A stretch of DNA of 64,000 nucleotides from NCBI RefSeq assembly GCF_018398335.1, contig NZ_JAHBRX010000001.1, forward strand, positions 2,534,001 through 2,598,000, given 5' to 3'. A program made the position numbers and the translations under genes. Source of the DNA: Chelatococcus sp. HY11 (GTDB taxonomy: Bacteria; Pseudomonadota; Alphaproteobacteria; Rhizobiales; Beijerinckiaceae). Positions 27,361 through 37,663 of this stretch are shown one piece after another. The notes below the pieces were generated by a model, which was given only the letters and a program-made list of their open reading frames with translations, searched no databases and was not told the DNA's origin. Each line of letters begins with the position of its first letter. Within the stretch, counting starts at the first letter, position 1.

Positions 27361-28242
27361 ATGTCGACAGAGGCTGTCTCGCCTCGCCGGGCCTCAAGCC
27401 CGGGGCAAGCCTTCGATACCACGTTCCGGGAACGGAGCCTTTTCAACGTGTCCTTCCTCAAACCGCCCGTCGACGATCTGCCAAACCTGCCGGAAAGCCT
27501 GCCCAATGCCTTACGCCAAGCAGCTCCTTTCCCGGAGGCGCTGACGCACAAGCCATCGCTCGCGCATGTCGACACCTGGATCTTTGATCTCGACAACACA
27601 CTCTATCCGCACGACGCCAAGCTCTGGCCACAGGTCGACCTCCGGATCACCCTGTTCCTCGTGGAGCTTTGCGGCCTCGACGGGATCTCGGCGCGCGCGC
27701 TGCAGAAATACTACTACCATCGCTATGGAACGACCCTGCGTGGCCTGATGGAGGAGTACGGAATCGATCCGGAAGAGTTCCTCGAATTCGCCCATAGCAT
27801 CGACTACTCATCGCTTCTGCCTAATCCCCTTCTTGGGGAGGCCATCGCTGCTCTGCCGGGCCGCAAGCTGATCCTCACCAACGGTTCACGGGCGCACGCG
27901 GAAGCCGTCGCACTCAAGCTCGGCATCCGCGAGCATTTTGAGGACGTGTTCGACATCGTCGCATCCGGCTTCGTGCCCAAACCGGAGCAGAGCACCTATG
28001 AGCGTTTTCTTGATCGCCATAATGTCGATCCGGCAGGCGCGGTGATGTTCGAAGACATCGAAAAGAACCTCGTCGTGCCCCACGCGCTGGGCATGGCGAC
28101 CGTGCTCGTCCTGCCGAAGACCCTCGACCCCTTCCGGGAGGCGGAGGAACAGGCCCCCATGATCGCGCCTCATATCGATTTCATGACCGACGACCTCGCC
28201 GATTTTCTTGGGCGCATGCGTGACCGTCGAGGCGAACCGTAA
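27361..28242 (+). CDS. HAD-family pyrimidine 5'-nucleotidase (SDT1-like)
   Basis: 293 residues. After a ~70-residue low-complexity N-terminus, motif I is VDTWIFDLDNTLYPHDAKLW, with the nucleophilic Asp. The cap includes LQKYYYHRYGTTLRGLMEEY, motif II is KLILTNGSRAHAEAVA, and motif III/IV is GAVMFEDIEKNLVVPHALGM. This is the pyrimidine 5'-nucleotidase branch, dephosphorylating UMP/CMP-like nucleotides. The gene commonly follows argB in Hyphomicrobiales. The ATG at 27361 is used; a later start nearer the domain is possible. Confidence 0.87.
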   Translation: MSTEAVSPRRASSPGQAFDTTFRERSLFNVSFLKPPVDDLPNLPESLPNALRQAAPFPEALTHKPSLAHVDTWIFDLDNTLYPHDAKLWPQVDLRITLFLVELCGLDGISARALQKYYYHRYGTTLRGLMEEYGIDPEEFLEFAHSIDYSSLLPNPLLGEAIAALPGRKLILTNGSRAHAEAVALKLGIREHFEDVFDIVASGFVPKPEQSTYERFLDRHNVDPAGAVMFEDIEKNLVVPHALGMATVLVLPKTLDPFREAEEQAPMIAPHIDFMTDDLADFLGRMRDRRGEP

Positions 28243-28253
28243 AGGTTTGAATC

Positions 28254-28281
28254 AACAAGGGCGCCTTTCAACGCCCTTGTT
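28254..28281 (+). terminator. perfect 10-bp stem-loop after the nucleotidase gene
   Basis: AACAAGGGCG and CGCCCTTGTT pair perfectly around an 8-base loop, 12 bases after the stop codon. The convergent PRC-barrel gene ends at 28340, so the hairpin may serve both strands. Confidence 0.65.
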
Positions 28282-28339
28282 CGCTTCCGCCAGTCTCGGC
28301 GTTCTTTTCAGTTGACCAAGTTTTTGTGCGGCCAATCCT

Positions 28340-28732
28340 TTATTTGGCGAAGCGCCCCTCGTATTTGAACTGCGGCGCCGCCTTCAACTGGTCCTTCGTC
28401 GCATTCATGCGTGCATTCCACTTCTTGTCCGCCTCGCTCCACGTCAGCATCAGCGCGGACGGAGCAACAGCAACGTAATGCGTGCCCATGCCGAGGAAGC
28501 CCCCTACAGAGAGGATGTAGGCACGGATCGACGTCCCATCGACAACCGCGTCCTCGATCTCGCCAACGTTCTCGTCGCCGGCGTTCCTGACATTCAGCCC
28601 TTTGAGCGAACTGGCCAATGCCCCTTGCTCAACTGTGACAAAGCTTGGCCCCTGAGCAGGCGTCGGTGCATTCTGTGCAAACGCCGCCGTCGAAAGTCCA
28701 ATAGCCGCGATTACAACTGCGATCCGAACCAT
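28340..28732 (-). CDS. secreted PRC-barrel domain protein
   Basis: 130 residues. A signal peptide (MVRIAVVIAAIGLSTAAFA) is followed by a single PRC barrel: SSLKGLNVRNAGDENVGEIE, DAVVDGTSIRAYILSVGGFL and THYVAVAPSALMLTW. Such exported PRC proteins are common in Hyphomicrobiales, usually of unknown role. The gene stands alone, convergent with the nucleotidase gene, upstream of and divergent from the thiamine riboswitch region. Confidence 0.85.
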   Translation of the reverse strand: MVRIAVVIAAIGLSTAAFAQNAPTPAQGPSFVTVEQGALASSLKGLNVRNAGDENVGEIEDAVVDGTSIRAYILSVGGFLGMGTHYVAVAPSALMLTWSEADKKWNARMNATKDQLKAAPQFKYEGRFAK

Positions 28733-28967
28733 ACTTAAATCTCCTGAAATTCACAGCGGATGGATATCCGTATTTCCGTTATTGAGAATGGCGTCGGTAC
28801 GATTTTGTTCCATGGCTCTATTTCGCCATGTGTTCTTTGTTTTTGCGATAATTTGTAAGTTCTTCCCGCGCAAAAGCCGCTCACCAACGGACCTGCCGCA
28901 GTGAGTCCATCGCCGGCTCCGCAGGCGCATTGACAGCACGGTCATAACCGCTCATTCTCATCGCCTG

Positions 28968-29072
28968 TTCCGAGGGGGGCCCCGTGAGGGGGCTGAGATT
29001 CCGCCGGCTTGTGAAAGAGCACCGCGGTGACCCTTAGGACCTGATCCGGGTCATGCCGGCGAAGGGACGGAA
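28968..29072 (+). promoter_or_regulatory. TPP riboswitch (THI element) upstream of thiC
   Basis: The conserved core GGGGGCTGAGATT (J2/3 region) is at about 28989, and the second sensor arm, CCCTTAGGACCTGATCCGGG followed by TCATGCCGGCGAAGGGA, ends at 29067. The outer helix P1 can form between TTCCG at 28968 and CGGAA at 29068. Binding of thiamine pyrophosphate should reduce thiC expression. About 240 bases separate it from the thiC start, leaving room for an expression platform. Confidence 0.96.
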
Positions 29073-29230
29073 AAGGTGCAAGGCTCCTCACGATTCCATC
29101 AGATCGCTGTCACCCGGATCTTCTCAAACCAGGAGTGCATCCGCTTGAACCCAATTTCGATCCTGTCGGATCGGAAATGGGCTCGCTCGACCGCATCGTC
29201 TTCACGCGAAGCCCTATCCACTTCGCTTGA

Positions 29231-31210
<1,980 letters not shown>

Positions 31211-31220
31211 CGGAATGCCA

Positions 31221-31408
31221 CGCCGATCCCTCCCTTAGGGCCCCTTCGGGGAGGGGGCGGCGCGCCAAAGAGGTCGGGTGGGGCCGCGCGGCCGGGAAAT
31301 GCTCTGGCGGCCATACATGTGTGGCCGTCCGCTCAGCCGGGTCAGCACCAGAGCGAACCCCACCCGGCGCCTGCGGCGCCACCCTCCCCCGAAGGGGAGG
31401 GATCGGCG
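31221..31408. repeat. palindromic dispersed repeat, copy A
   Basis: The ends CGCCGATCCCTCCC (31221) and GGGAGGGATCGGCG (ending 31408) are perfect inverted repeats. Inside are GGTCGGGTGGGG and CCCCACCCGGCGCCTGCGGC, plus a short internal hairpin at each end (CCCCTTCGGGG). The same layout recurs at 56085-56257. It is a non-coding MITE-like or REP-type element. The rest of 31409-31717 is AT-richer and probably holds the promoter of the OmpA-family gene. Confidence 0.8.
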
Positions 31409-31717
31409 CGCGGCAACTGACCTGATGGCCCGGCGTGTGGCTGCCAAGGTGCCCTGCCCCCTTCAGGCTGCTTAGACTTCACCGCTGAAACGACAGAGAA
31501 GCTACAAATCGGCGCGGAACGCAATAGTCAAGATTTCACACCTAATATCTCTGCCGTCGCGTCAAATAAAATCCCTTTCCTCGTTTTATGAACAACCGTT
31601 CATCGATCTGATGCATTTGCCAGAACTTATTATCGTCATAATCGCCAGTTGACCTCGATCATTCGATTCTAGGGGCTCTGTGCTGGGCGGCGGTGCGAAT
31701 GATAGAGGACCTGACTG

Positions 31718-33727
31718 ATGCGGATGACCCGTTTCGCTTTGCTCGCCGGCACGGTGATAGCGATGCCGATACTACGCGTGGCGGCTGCGCCCCTCGACCC
31801 CGCGTTCATGGCCCCATCCATGGACCCTGCACAGCATAGCTTGCCGCGCGTGCCGCCAGACGGAACGCGGCTCCTGATTGCGCAGGGCGCGCCCGACGCG
31901 GGCGATCAGGATGGCCGTCCGCAACGGCAGCGGCCAGAAGGCCGCGAGCGCCCCGAGGGCGGCCAGCAGCCGCCGGGCGGAGGGCCGGGCAGGCCCGAGG
32001 GCGCGCGACCGGATATGCAGCGTCAGGAGATGCCACAGAGGCGAGAGATGCCGCAGAGGCAAGAGATGCAACGACCGGAAAGGCCGAGGCCGGAAGTGCC
32101 CAGGTCAGAAGTGCCCAGGTCAGAAGTGCCAAGGCCTGAGGGCCAGCGCCCCGATGCGCCGCGATCCATGCCTGATCGCCCCGCTATCCCGCCCAATGGT
32201 CGCCCCCTCCCACCTGGAGCCGAAGAGCGCGCGCCCGGCCGCCCTGTCCGCCCCGAGGCCGCCCCCCGCGAAGAGCCACGGCCTGCGCCACCACGAGAGG
32301 TCGTTCCCCGACCGGAAGCGCCCCGGCCGGAACCGGAGGGACGTGGACGTCCGCCACGCCAAGCACCCGGCCAGGTGCCAAGCCAGGCACCGAGCCAGGC
32401 ACCGAGCCCCAATCGTCCCGGAGAGCCAGCGCGGGCGCCTGGCGCGCGACCTGACACACAACAGCAGCAACCGCGACCAGAAAGGCCCGCGCCGGTGGCG
32501 CCCCCCCGCCCAGGACGGCAGGCGCCGGACCAGTCCGCCCCACCTGGCGAGCCTGTGCCGCCCCCTGGCGCACGCCCCGGCGCGCAACAGCAGCCGGGCG
32601 ACAGGCCCACACGCGGTGCGCAGCCGCCAGCAGAGCAACCCCGGCCCGAGCGGCCGGTCGCGCCGGGCCAGCCCGTTCCCCCAAGTCAGCCCGTTCCCCC
32701 AAGTCAGCCCCCCCTGGGCCAGCCGTCGCCGCCTACTGGCCCGCGTCCCGGCGCGCAGCAGCAGCCGGGTGACAGGCCCGGCTTCGGCGGCCCTCCCGGC
32801 CGCGACATGAGCGAGGAATGGCGCGGCCGTCGGCAGGTGGAGGAGCGCGATGGACGCACCATCATTCGCGAAGGCGACAACAGGGTCATCATCCGTGAGG
32901 GCGATCGCGAGGTCATCCGCCACGACGAGGTTGAGCGGTTGCGACGCGGCGCGCGCGATGTGAATGTGGTTAGCGGACGCGGCGGGGAGCGCACCATCAC
33001 GGTGGTGCGACCGGACGGCAGCCGCATCGTCACCATGGAGGATGCCGATGGCCGCCTCATGCGCCGGATCCGGCGCGGTCCGGACGGGCGCGACGTGATC
33101 ATCATCGACAACAGCCGCAGGCCGGCGCGTCGACCAGCCGGTCCCGGCTTTTATGCCCCGCCGCTGGTAGCACTGCCGCCACTTATGCTCGGTGCCGTTC
33201 CCCGCGACCGCTATATCGTGGAAGCTGAGGATGTCGGACCGGACGTGATCGAGGAGACCTTTCTGGCCCCCCCCGTGGAGCGGGTGGAGCGAGCCTACAG
33301 CCTCGACGAGATCCGTTATAATGAGCGTCTGCGCGAGAAGATGCGTCGCGTCGATGTGGATACTATCACTTTCGCCACGGGCTCGGCCGATGTCGCGCCC
33401 ACGGAGGTTGGTCGGCTGGACGCCATCGCCCGCGGTCTGGCGGCTGTGATCAAGCGCAATGCCAACGAGGTATTTCTGGTGGAAGGGCATACCGACGCGG
33501 TTGGTTCCGACACCGACAACCTCGCCCTGTCCGACCGGCGGGCCGAGGCGGTCGCGCAGGTTCTGACCGACAGCTATGGCGTGCCGCCCGAGAATCTCGT
33601 GACCCAAGGTTATGGGGAGCAGTATTTGAAGGTGCAGACGGAGGGACCAGCACGCGAGAATCGCCGGGTCACCCTGCGCCGCATCACGCCGTTGATGTCA
33701 CAGGGCAGCGCCCCACCGGCGCGTTAA
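31718..33727 (+). CDS. OmpA-family protein with long Pro/Arg-rich disordered region
   Basis: 669 residues. A signal peptide (MRMTRFALLAGTVIAMPILR then VAAA) is followed by about 300 residues of Pro/Arg/Glu/Gln low complexity with short repeats (PRSEV, PSQAPS, QPVPPS). A middle domain from about 370 repeats IIREGDNRVIIREGDREVIR-type strands. The C-terminal OmpA/Pal domain (about 545-660) includes TITFATGSADVAPTEVGRL, FLVEGHTDAVGSDTDNLALS and NLVTQGYGEQYLKV, with the Asp and Arg that bind peptidoglycan meso-DAP. It is probably an envelope protein that anchors to peptidoglycan through a flexible linker. AGAGGA lies upstream of the ATG. Confidence 0.85.
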   Translation: MRMTRFALLAGTVIAMPILRVAAAPLDPAFMAPSMDPAQHSLPRVPPDGTRLLIAQGAPDAGDQDGRPQRQRPEGRERPEGGQQPPGGGPGRPEGARPDMQRQEMPQRREMPQRQEMQRPERPRPEVPRSEVPRSEVPRPEGQRPDAPRSMPDRPAIPPNGRPLPPGAEERAPGRPVRPEAAPREEPRPAPPREVVPRPEAPRPEPEGRGRPPRQAPGQVPSQAPSQAPSPNRPGEPARAPGARPDTQQQQPRPERPAPVAPPRPGRQAPDQSAPPGEPVPPPGARPGAQQQPGDRPTRGAQPPAEQPRPERPVAPGQPVPPSQPVPPSQPPLGQPSPPTGPRPGAQQQPGDRPGFGGPPGRDMSEEWRGRRQVEERDGRTIIREGDNRVIIREGDREVIRHDEVERLRRGARDVNVVSGRGGERTITVVRPDGSRIVTMEDADGRLMRRIRRGPDGRDVIIIDNSRRPARRPAGPGFYAPPLVALPPLMLGAVPRDRYIVEAEDVGPDVIEETFLAPPVERVERAYSLDEIRYNERLREKMRRVDVDTITFATGSADVAPTEVGRLDAIARGLAAVIKRNANEVFLVEGHTDAVGSDTDNLALSDRRAEAVAQVLTDSYGVPPENLVTQGYGEQYLKVQTEGPARENRRVTLRRITPLMSQGSAPPAR

Positions 33728-33748
33728 GCCGCACGCATTTGGCCCAAA

Positions 33749-33786
33749 ACAATGGCCCCGGGATGCGACCATCCCGGGGCCATTGT
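33749..33786. terminator. bidirectional terminator between ompA-like and cycM
   Basis: A perfect 17-bp stem (ACAATGGCCCCGGGATG with its complement) with a 4-base loop CGAC, sited 22 bases after one stop and 27 bases before the convergent cytochrome stop. T-rich (TCGTTT) and A-rich (AAAAC) flanks suit termination on both strands. Confidence 0.85.
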
Positions 33787-33812
33787 CGTTTAAGGTTGCG
33801 AGACCCGGCCGA

Positions 33813-34370
33813 TCAGGGGTTCGGCAGCGGAACCGGCGAATGGGACAGGCTGCGCAGATAGGCGATCAGGTCGGCCCGTTCCTCCGGCTTCGCCACGCCG
33901 GCGAAGCTCATGATCGTGCCCTTCATGTAACTGCGCGGATTGGCGATGAAGTGGTCGAGCTCCTCATAGCCCCACTTCTCGCCCTTGGCGGCATGTTCCT
34001 TCATGGCCGCCGAATAACCGAAGCCTTGAACCTCGCCCTTCGGGCGATCGACGATATTGTAGAGATCCGGCCCGACCTTCGAGCCAGCGCCTTCCACGAA
34101 ATTGTGGCAGGCGGCGCATTTCGCCGCAGCCTTCTGGCCGCGGGCGGCGTCAGCTGTTTGCAAGCGCACGGCGATCGGTACCACTTCCACGGCAGCCGGG
34201 GCGGCCGCGCCCGCGCCTTCCTCGGGCGCCGGCAGGTCATAGCCGGGTACGGCCGGCGGATTCTGCGAGAAGATCGCGCTGGCCACAATGCCAAGGCCCA
34301 TCGCAAAAACGCAGGTGCCAAGGATGGCGCCGAAGATCTTGTTGAGCTCAAAAGAATCTAGCTGTTGCAT
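33813..34370 (-). CDS. cycM: membrane-anchored cytochrome c552 (CycM-type)
   Basis: 185 residues from the ATG at 34370 (MQQLDSFELNKIFGAILGTC). An uncleaved N-terminal helix (IFGAILGTCVFAMGLGIVAS) is followed by an Ala/Pro/Glu linker and a class I cytochrome c domain. It has haem motif KCAACHNF, GPDLYNIVDRPKG, and the distal Met ligand in YMKGTIMSFAGVAK. In rhizobia CycM carries electrons from the bc1 complex to the aa3 oxidase. It is divergent from pheA, the usual neighbour in this order. Confidence 0.9.
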   Translation of the reverse strand: MQQLDSFELNKIFGAILGTCVFAMGLGIVASAIFSQNPPAVPGYDLPAPEEGAGAAAPAAVEVVPIAVRLQTADAARGQKAAAKCAACHNFVEGAGSKVGPDLYNIVDRPKGEVQGFGYSAAMKEHAAKGEKWGYEELDHFIANPRSYMKGTIMSFAGVAKPEERADLIAYLRSLSHSPVPLPNP

Positions 34371-34601
34371 CGACAAAACAGCGGCTCCGGTGCGGCCAAT
34401 GGGCTGAGGCCGATTGGTAGGCTTCAGGCGAACGTTGATAGCAATAACGTGGCCGCACAGCGCAAGGACATGCAGCAAAGTCTGATTACCCGCTTTGAAG
34501 CCGGGTTGGCAACTCGTATAAGCGGCTTCCCCTTTGCTACCTTTTGCCGCTTTCCGGCATCAGCGGCTTTGGGGGAGTGATGATTTCGAGGAGACGAGCC
34601 G

Positions 34602-35459
34602 ATGTCCCTGCCCGAAGTGATTTCCTACCAAGGCGAACCGGGCGCCAATTCCCATATCGCCTGCGAGGATGTCTATCCGACGTGGCAGCCCCTGCCCTGC
34701 GCGACGTTCGAGGACGCGCTTGCGGCGATTTCCGACGGTACGGCTACCCTCGGCATGATCCCGATCGATAATACGATCGCCGGCCGCGTCGCCGACATGC
34801 ATCATCTCCTGCCGACGTCGGGGCTGCATATCATCGGCGAGTTCTTTCTGCCCATCCATTTCCAGCTGATGGCGCCGAAAGGGGCGACGCTCGCCACCAT
34901 CAAGACCGTGCACAGCCACGTGCACGCGCTCGGCCAATGCCGGCGAATCATTCGCAAGCTCGGCCTCAGCGCCGTTGTTGCCGCCGACACGGCCGGCTCG
35001 GCGCGCTTGGTGGCGGAATGGAACGATCCGACGCAAGCCGCGCTCGCGCCGCGCCTGGCCGCGCAGATCTATGGGCTCGACATCCTGATGGAGGACGTCG
35101 AGGACGAAGCACACAATACGACGCGTTTCGTCGTGCTGGCGCGTGAGCCGCAATGGGCCCCGGCCGGAAACGGCCCGACGGTGACGAGTTTTGTCTTCCG
35201 CGTGCGCAACGTGCCCGCGGCGCTCTACAAGGCGCTCGGCGGCTTCGCGACCAACGGCGTCAACATGACCAAGCTCGAAAGCTACATGGTCGAGGGACAT
35301 TTCCACGCCACGCAGTTCTATGCGGAGGTCGATGGCCACCCCGATGATCCCGCGCTGAAGAACGCCCTCGAGGAAATCGGCTTCTTCTCGAAGGAACTGC
35401 GCATTCTCGGCGTCTATCCGGCGCATCCCTTCCGCGCGACCCAGATCCCAGCGGAATAA
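34602..35459 (+). CDS. pheA: prephenate dehydratase
   Basis: 285 residues, monofunctional. The catalytic domain spans about 1-185: ISYQGEPGANSHIACEDVYP, ATLGMIPIDNTIAGRVADMH, and TTRFVVLAREP with the catalytic Thr and Phe. A C-terminal ACT domain (about 195-275; VTSFVFRVRNVPAALYKALG and MTKLESYM) provides phenylalanine feedback. It converts prephenate to phenylpyruvate. ACGAG lies upstream of the ATG at 34602. A monofunctional chorismate mutase with a related C-terminal region is at 46139. Confidence 0.95.
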   Translation: MSLPEVISYQGEPGANSHIACEDVYPTWQPLPCATFEDALAAISDGTATLGMIPIDNTIAGRVADMHHLLPTSGLHIIGEFFLPIHFQLMAPKGATLATIKTVHSHVHALGQCRRIIRKLGLSAVVAADTAGSARLVAEWNDPTQAALAPRLAAQIYGLDILMEDVEDEAHNTTRFVVLAREPQWAPAGNGPTVTSFVFRVRNVPAALYKALGGFATNGVNMTKLESYMVEGHFHATQFYAEVDGHPDDPALKNALEEIGFFSKELRILGVYPAHPFRATQIPAE

Positions 35460-35623
35460 GGCCGTCGAGCAGGTACAGGAGGAAAGGATCGTCGAACGCG
35501 AGCTTTGCCTTTCGGCCTTCCTTTTCCATGAGAGCTGAAAAAAGACGGCCGTCATCCCTTCGTCGCCCTTTTATGGCCTTTCTCTCACGCGAGTTTACCC
35601 CCGCACGATGAGAGGGAAGGCCA

Positions 35624-36220
35624 ATGACGCCCACGTTCAGACACGCAGACAGCTGCGACATGGCCAATGTCTCCCGCTTTTACGAGCATGTTTGGCAGGA
35701 GACCTATCTCAGCCTCATGGATGTTCGGGAACTCAGCAGCTGGCGCGCTCGTCGGGACTGGCGGACCCTGCTGGCTGACGAAGGTACCGTGGTGGTGGCG
35801 GAACACGACGGCCAGCTGGTCGGTTTCGGCGCCTGCGGTCCCGCTCGGGATGGTGAACTCGGCACCTTTGGCGAGATTTACGCAGTCCACGTCGCGCGGC
35901 AGTTTCGTTCGCGCGGCATCGGAAGTGCCCTCATGGGACGGATGGCCCGGGAATTCGCCGAGCGTGACGTCGCGGATGTCGGACTTTGGGTCTTCCATCG
36001 TAATGTGACGGCGGTGGTTTTCGCCCGCTCGCTCGGCGCGGTCGTCACAGGCTCGCGCGACGACGAGCAGGGGGCGGGCAATACCGAACTCGCGCTCATC
36101 TGGCCGAAAGCAAGCGATCTCGCCTTGTTCGACGACGGCCAGCATGGATCTTTGCATCATTCACCAGGGCGCAGCCTCGGCATGATGCCGCTCGCGCCTT
36201 GCATTCCATCCTCCAAATAG
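35624..36220 (+). CDS. GNAT-family N-acetyltransferase
   Basis: 198 residues. The acetyl-CoA loop is VARQFRSRGIGSALMGRMAR, preceded by GTFGEIYAVH on strand 4 and followed by VGLWVFHRNVTAVVFARSLG. This is the RimI-like general GNAT pattern; the acceptor cannot be predicted. The last ~45 residues are non-conserved tail. It stands between pheA and the convergent nudC. Confidence 0.85.
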   Translation: MTPTFRHADSCDMANVSRFYEHVWQETYLSLMDVRELSSWRARRDWRTLLADEGTVVVAEHDGQLVGFGACGPARDGELGTFGEIYAVHVARQFRSRGIGSALMGRMAREFAERDVADVGLWVFHRNVTAVVFARSLGAVVTGSRDDEQGAGNTELALIWPKASDLALFDDGQHGSLHHSPGRSLGMMPLAPCIPSSK

Positions 36221-36263
36221 CCCTGTCGGCTGGCCGGTTCAGGCCGGCCGCGTTTCAGAACGA

Positions 36264-37241
36264 TCAGAACGCCTCTCCCTCATGCACGAAGGCGTGGAGG
36301 AGATGGTGGGCGATGGCGAAGGGCTTGGGAGACGACAGCCCGTCGGGATGCGTGCCTGCCAGAAGCGCGGCCGCCTCGCCGCGGGAGAACCAGCGCGCGT
36401 CCTCGAGCTCAAGCCGGTCGATGGTGATCTCGTCATGCAACGCCTCGGCGATGCAGCCGATCATCAGCGAGGCTGGAAACGGCCAGGGTTGCGAGGCGAG
36501 GTAACGGACGCGGCCGACCGCGAGCCCCGCTTCCTCCTTCGTCTCGCGGCGCACGGCATCCTCGATGGTCTCGCCCGGCTCCACGAAGCCGGCGAGACAC
36601 GAGTACATCTTGTCGGTGAAGCGGGGCTGCCGACCAAGAAGACAATGGCCGTTTCTCACGGCGAGCATGATGACGACGGGGTCTGTCCGCGGAAAATGCT
36701 GGGCCCCGCAGGTGTCGCAGATGCGCCGCCAGCCTGCCGCCTCCACCCGTGTTCTCGCCCCGCAATTCGCGCAGAAGCGGTGGCGCGCGTGCCAATGGAG
36801 GATGGCCTTGGCTTCACCGAGAGGGCCGAGAACCTCCGGGGACAAGAGCCCCTGCGAGGCGAGTGAACGAAGATCCACGGCATCGAGATGCGGCCGCTCG
36901 GCGATGACGCTCGCAGCATCGCTCGCCAGCATCGTCGTGAAAAGGGGCACGCCGGCGATTGTGCCGAGGAAGATGCTCTCGCCATCCGCGCCGAGCGCCG
37001 CCGCCTCCGCCAGCGTGAAGCGCGGATCGAGAGCGGGCTCACGCTTCAGGATCGGCACGTCGCCAGCGAGCACGAAGGTCGCGGCATCGGGTCTCTGGCG
37101 AAAGGCGCCAACCGTTTCGGCGTTCTCCCGCCCTTCCGAATGCCGCTCCAGGCGATTGATCGCGAAGCCTACGCGCCCGGAACGGTCCAGCGTCGCCGCG
37201 AGCGGAGCAATCGGCGCGGTCTTGGAATCATCATGCGTCAT
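36264..37241 (-). CDS. nudC: NAD+ diphosphatase / NAD-decapping NudC
   Basis: 325 residues. A zinc ribbon (FCANCGARTRV and RICDTCGAQHFPRTDPVVIM) precedes the Nudix box GFVEPGETIEDAVRRETKEE. The diagnostic NADH-pyrophosphatase motif SQPWPFPASLMIGC follows. It hydrolyses NAD(H) and can remove NAD caps from RNA. I use the ATG at 37241 (MTHDDSKT); the frame open to 37346 is not supported. Nothing suggests an operon with neighbours. Confidence 0.94.
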   Translation of the reverse strand: MTHDDSKTAPIAPLAATLDRSGRVGFAINRLERHSEGRENAETVGAFRQRPDAATFVLAGDVPILKREPALDPRFTLAEAAALGADGESIFLGTIAGVPLFTTMLASDAASVIAERPHLDAVDLRSLASQGLLSPEVLGPLGEAKAILHWHARHRFCANCGARTRVEAAGWRRICDTCGAQHFPRTDPVVIMLAVRNGHCLLGRQPRFTDKMYSCLAGFVEPGETIEDAVRRETKEEAGLAVGRVRYLASQPWPFPASLMIGCIAEALHDEITIDRLELEDARWFSRGEAAALLAGTHPDGLSSPKPFAIAHHLLHAFVHEGEAF

Positions 37242-37405
37242 GGCACAGCCTTTCGGCCCTTCTTCTACCTGAGCCCCGGGATAGACAGAAGAGCCGTTTC
37301 GCTCATGCTCCCGGGCAGCGCCGCGCGGGCCCCTTACGTCTTGCACAGGGTTTGCGAATTACACCCCGGATGGCTTGCATCGGCCCCGTCTTTCCACGAT
37401 ATAGG

Positions 37406-37509
37406 CGGTGGGAGGTTGGCGTTGGACGTTCCACTCGCCAACCGGGTCAGATCCGGAAGGAAGCAGCCCTAACGAGAATCGGGCGGGTCTTCGTCCAGCC
37501 TCCCACCTT
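37406..37509 (+). ncRNA. ffs: bacterial small SRP RNA (4.5S)
   Basis: The signature domain IV sequence GGTCAGATCCGGAAGGAAGC followed by AGCCCTAACGAGA is present, with the GGAA tetraloop and asymmetric internal loop bound by Ffh. The ends GGTGGGAGGTTGG and CCAGCCTCCCACC pair to close a ~100-nt hairpin. It lies 150 bases upstream of dnaX on the same strand, a frequent position in this group. Confidence 0.96.
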
Positions 37510-37663
37510 GTCATCGTCGGATCTCCGGCGACAACCGTCCGGCATGGGAGCCCGCGTCCAGCATGGGGGCCTGCGCCCAGCGTGCGATCCCGCCGGTGTG
37601 AGATGGCCTTGGTGTGTGGTGGCCTTGGCCGAACCGGCCCGATGAGATGACCGAACGGGTGCA

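Noticed and set aside
28751-28945. Minus-strand frame between the PRC gene and the riboswitch
   Set aside because: Arg/Thr/Asn-rich, no ribosome site, and no protein character.
32120-33607. 495-codon minus-strand frame opposite the OmpA-family gene
   Set aside because: It mirrors the repetitive linker and has no recognisable domain, while the plus strand has a signal peptide and OmpA domain.
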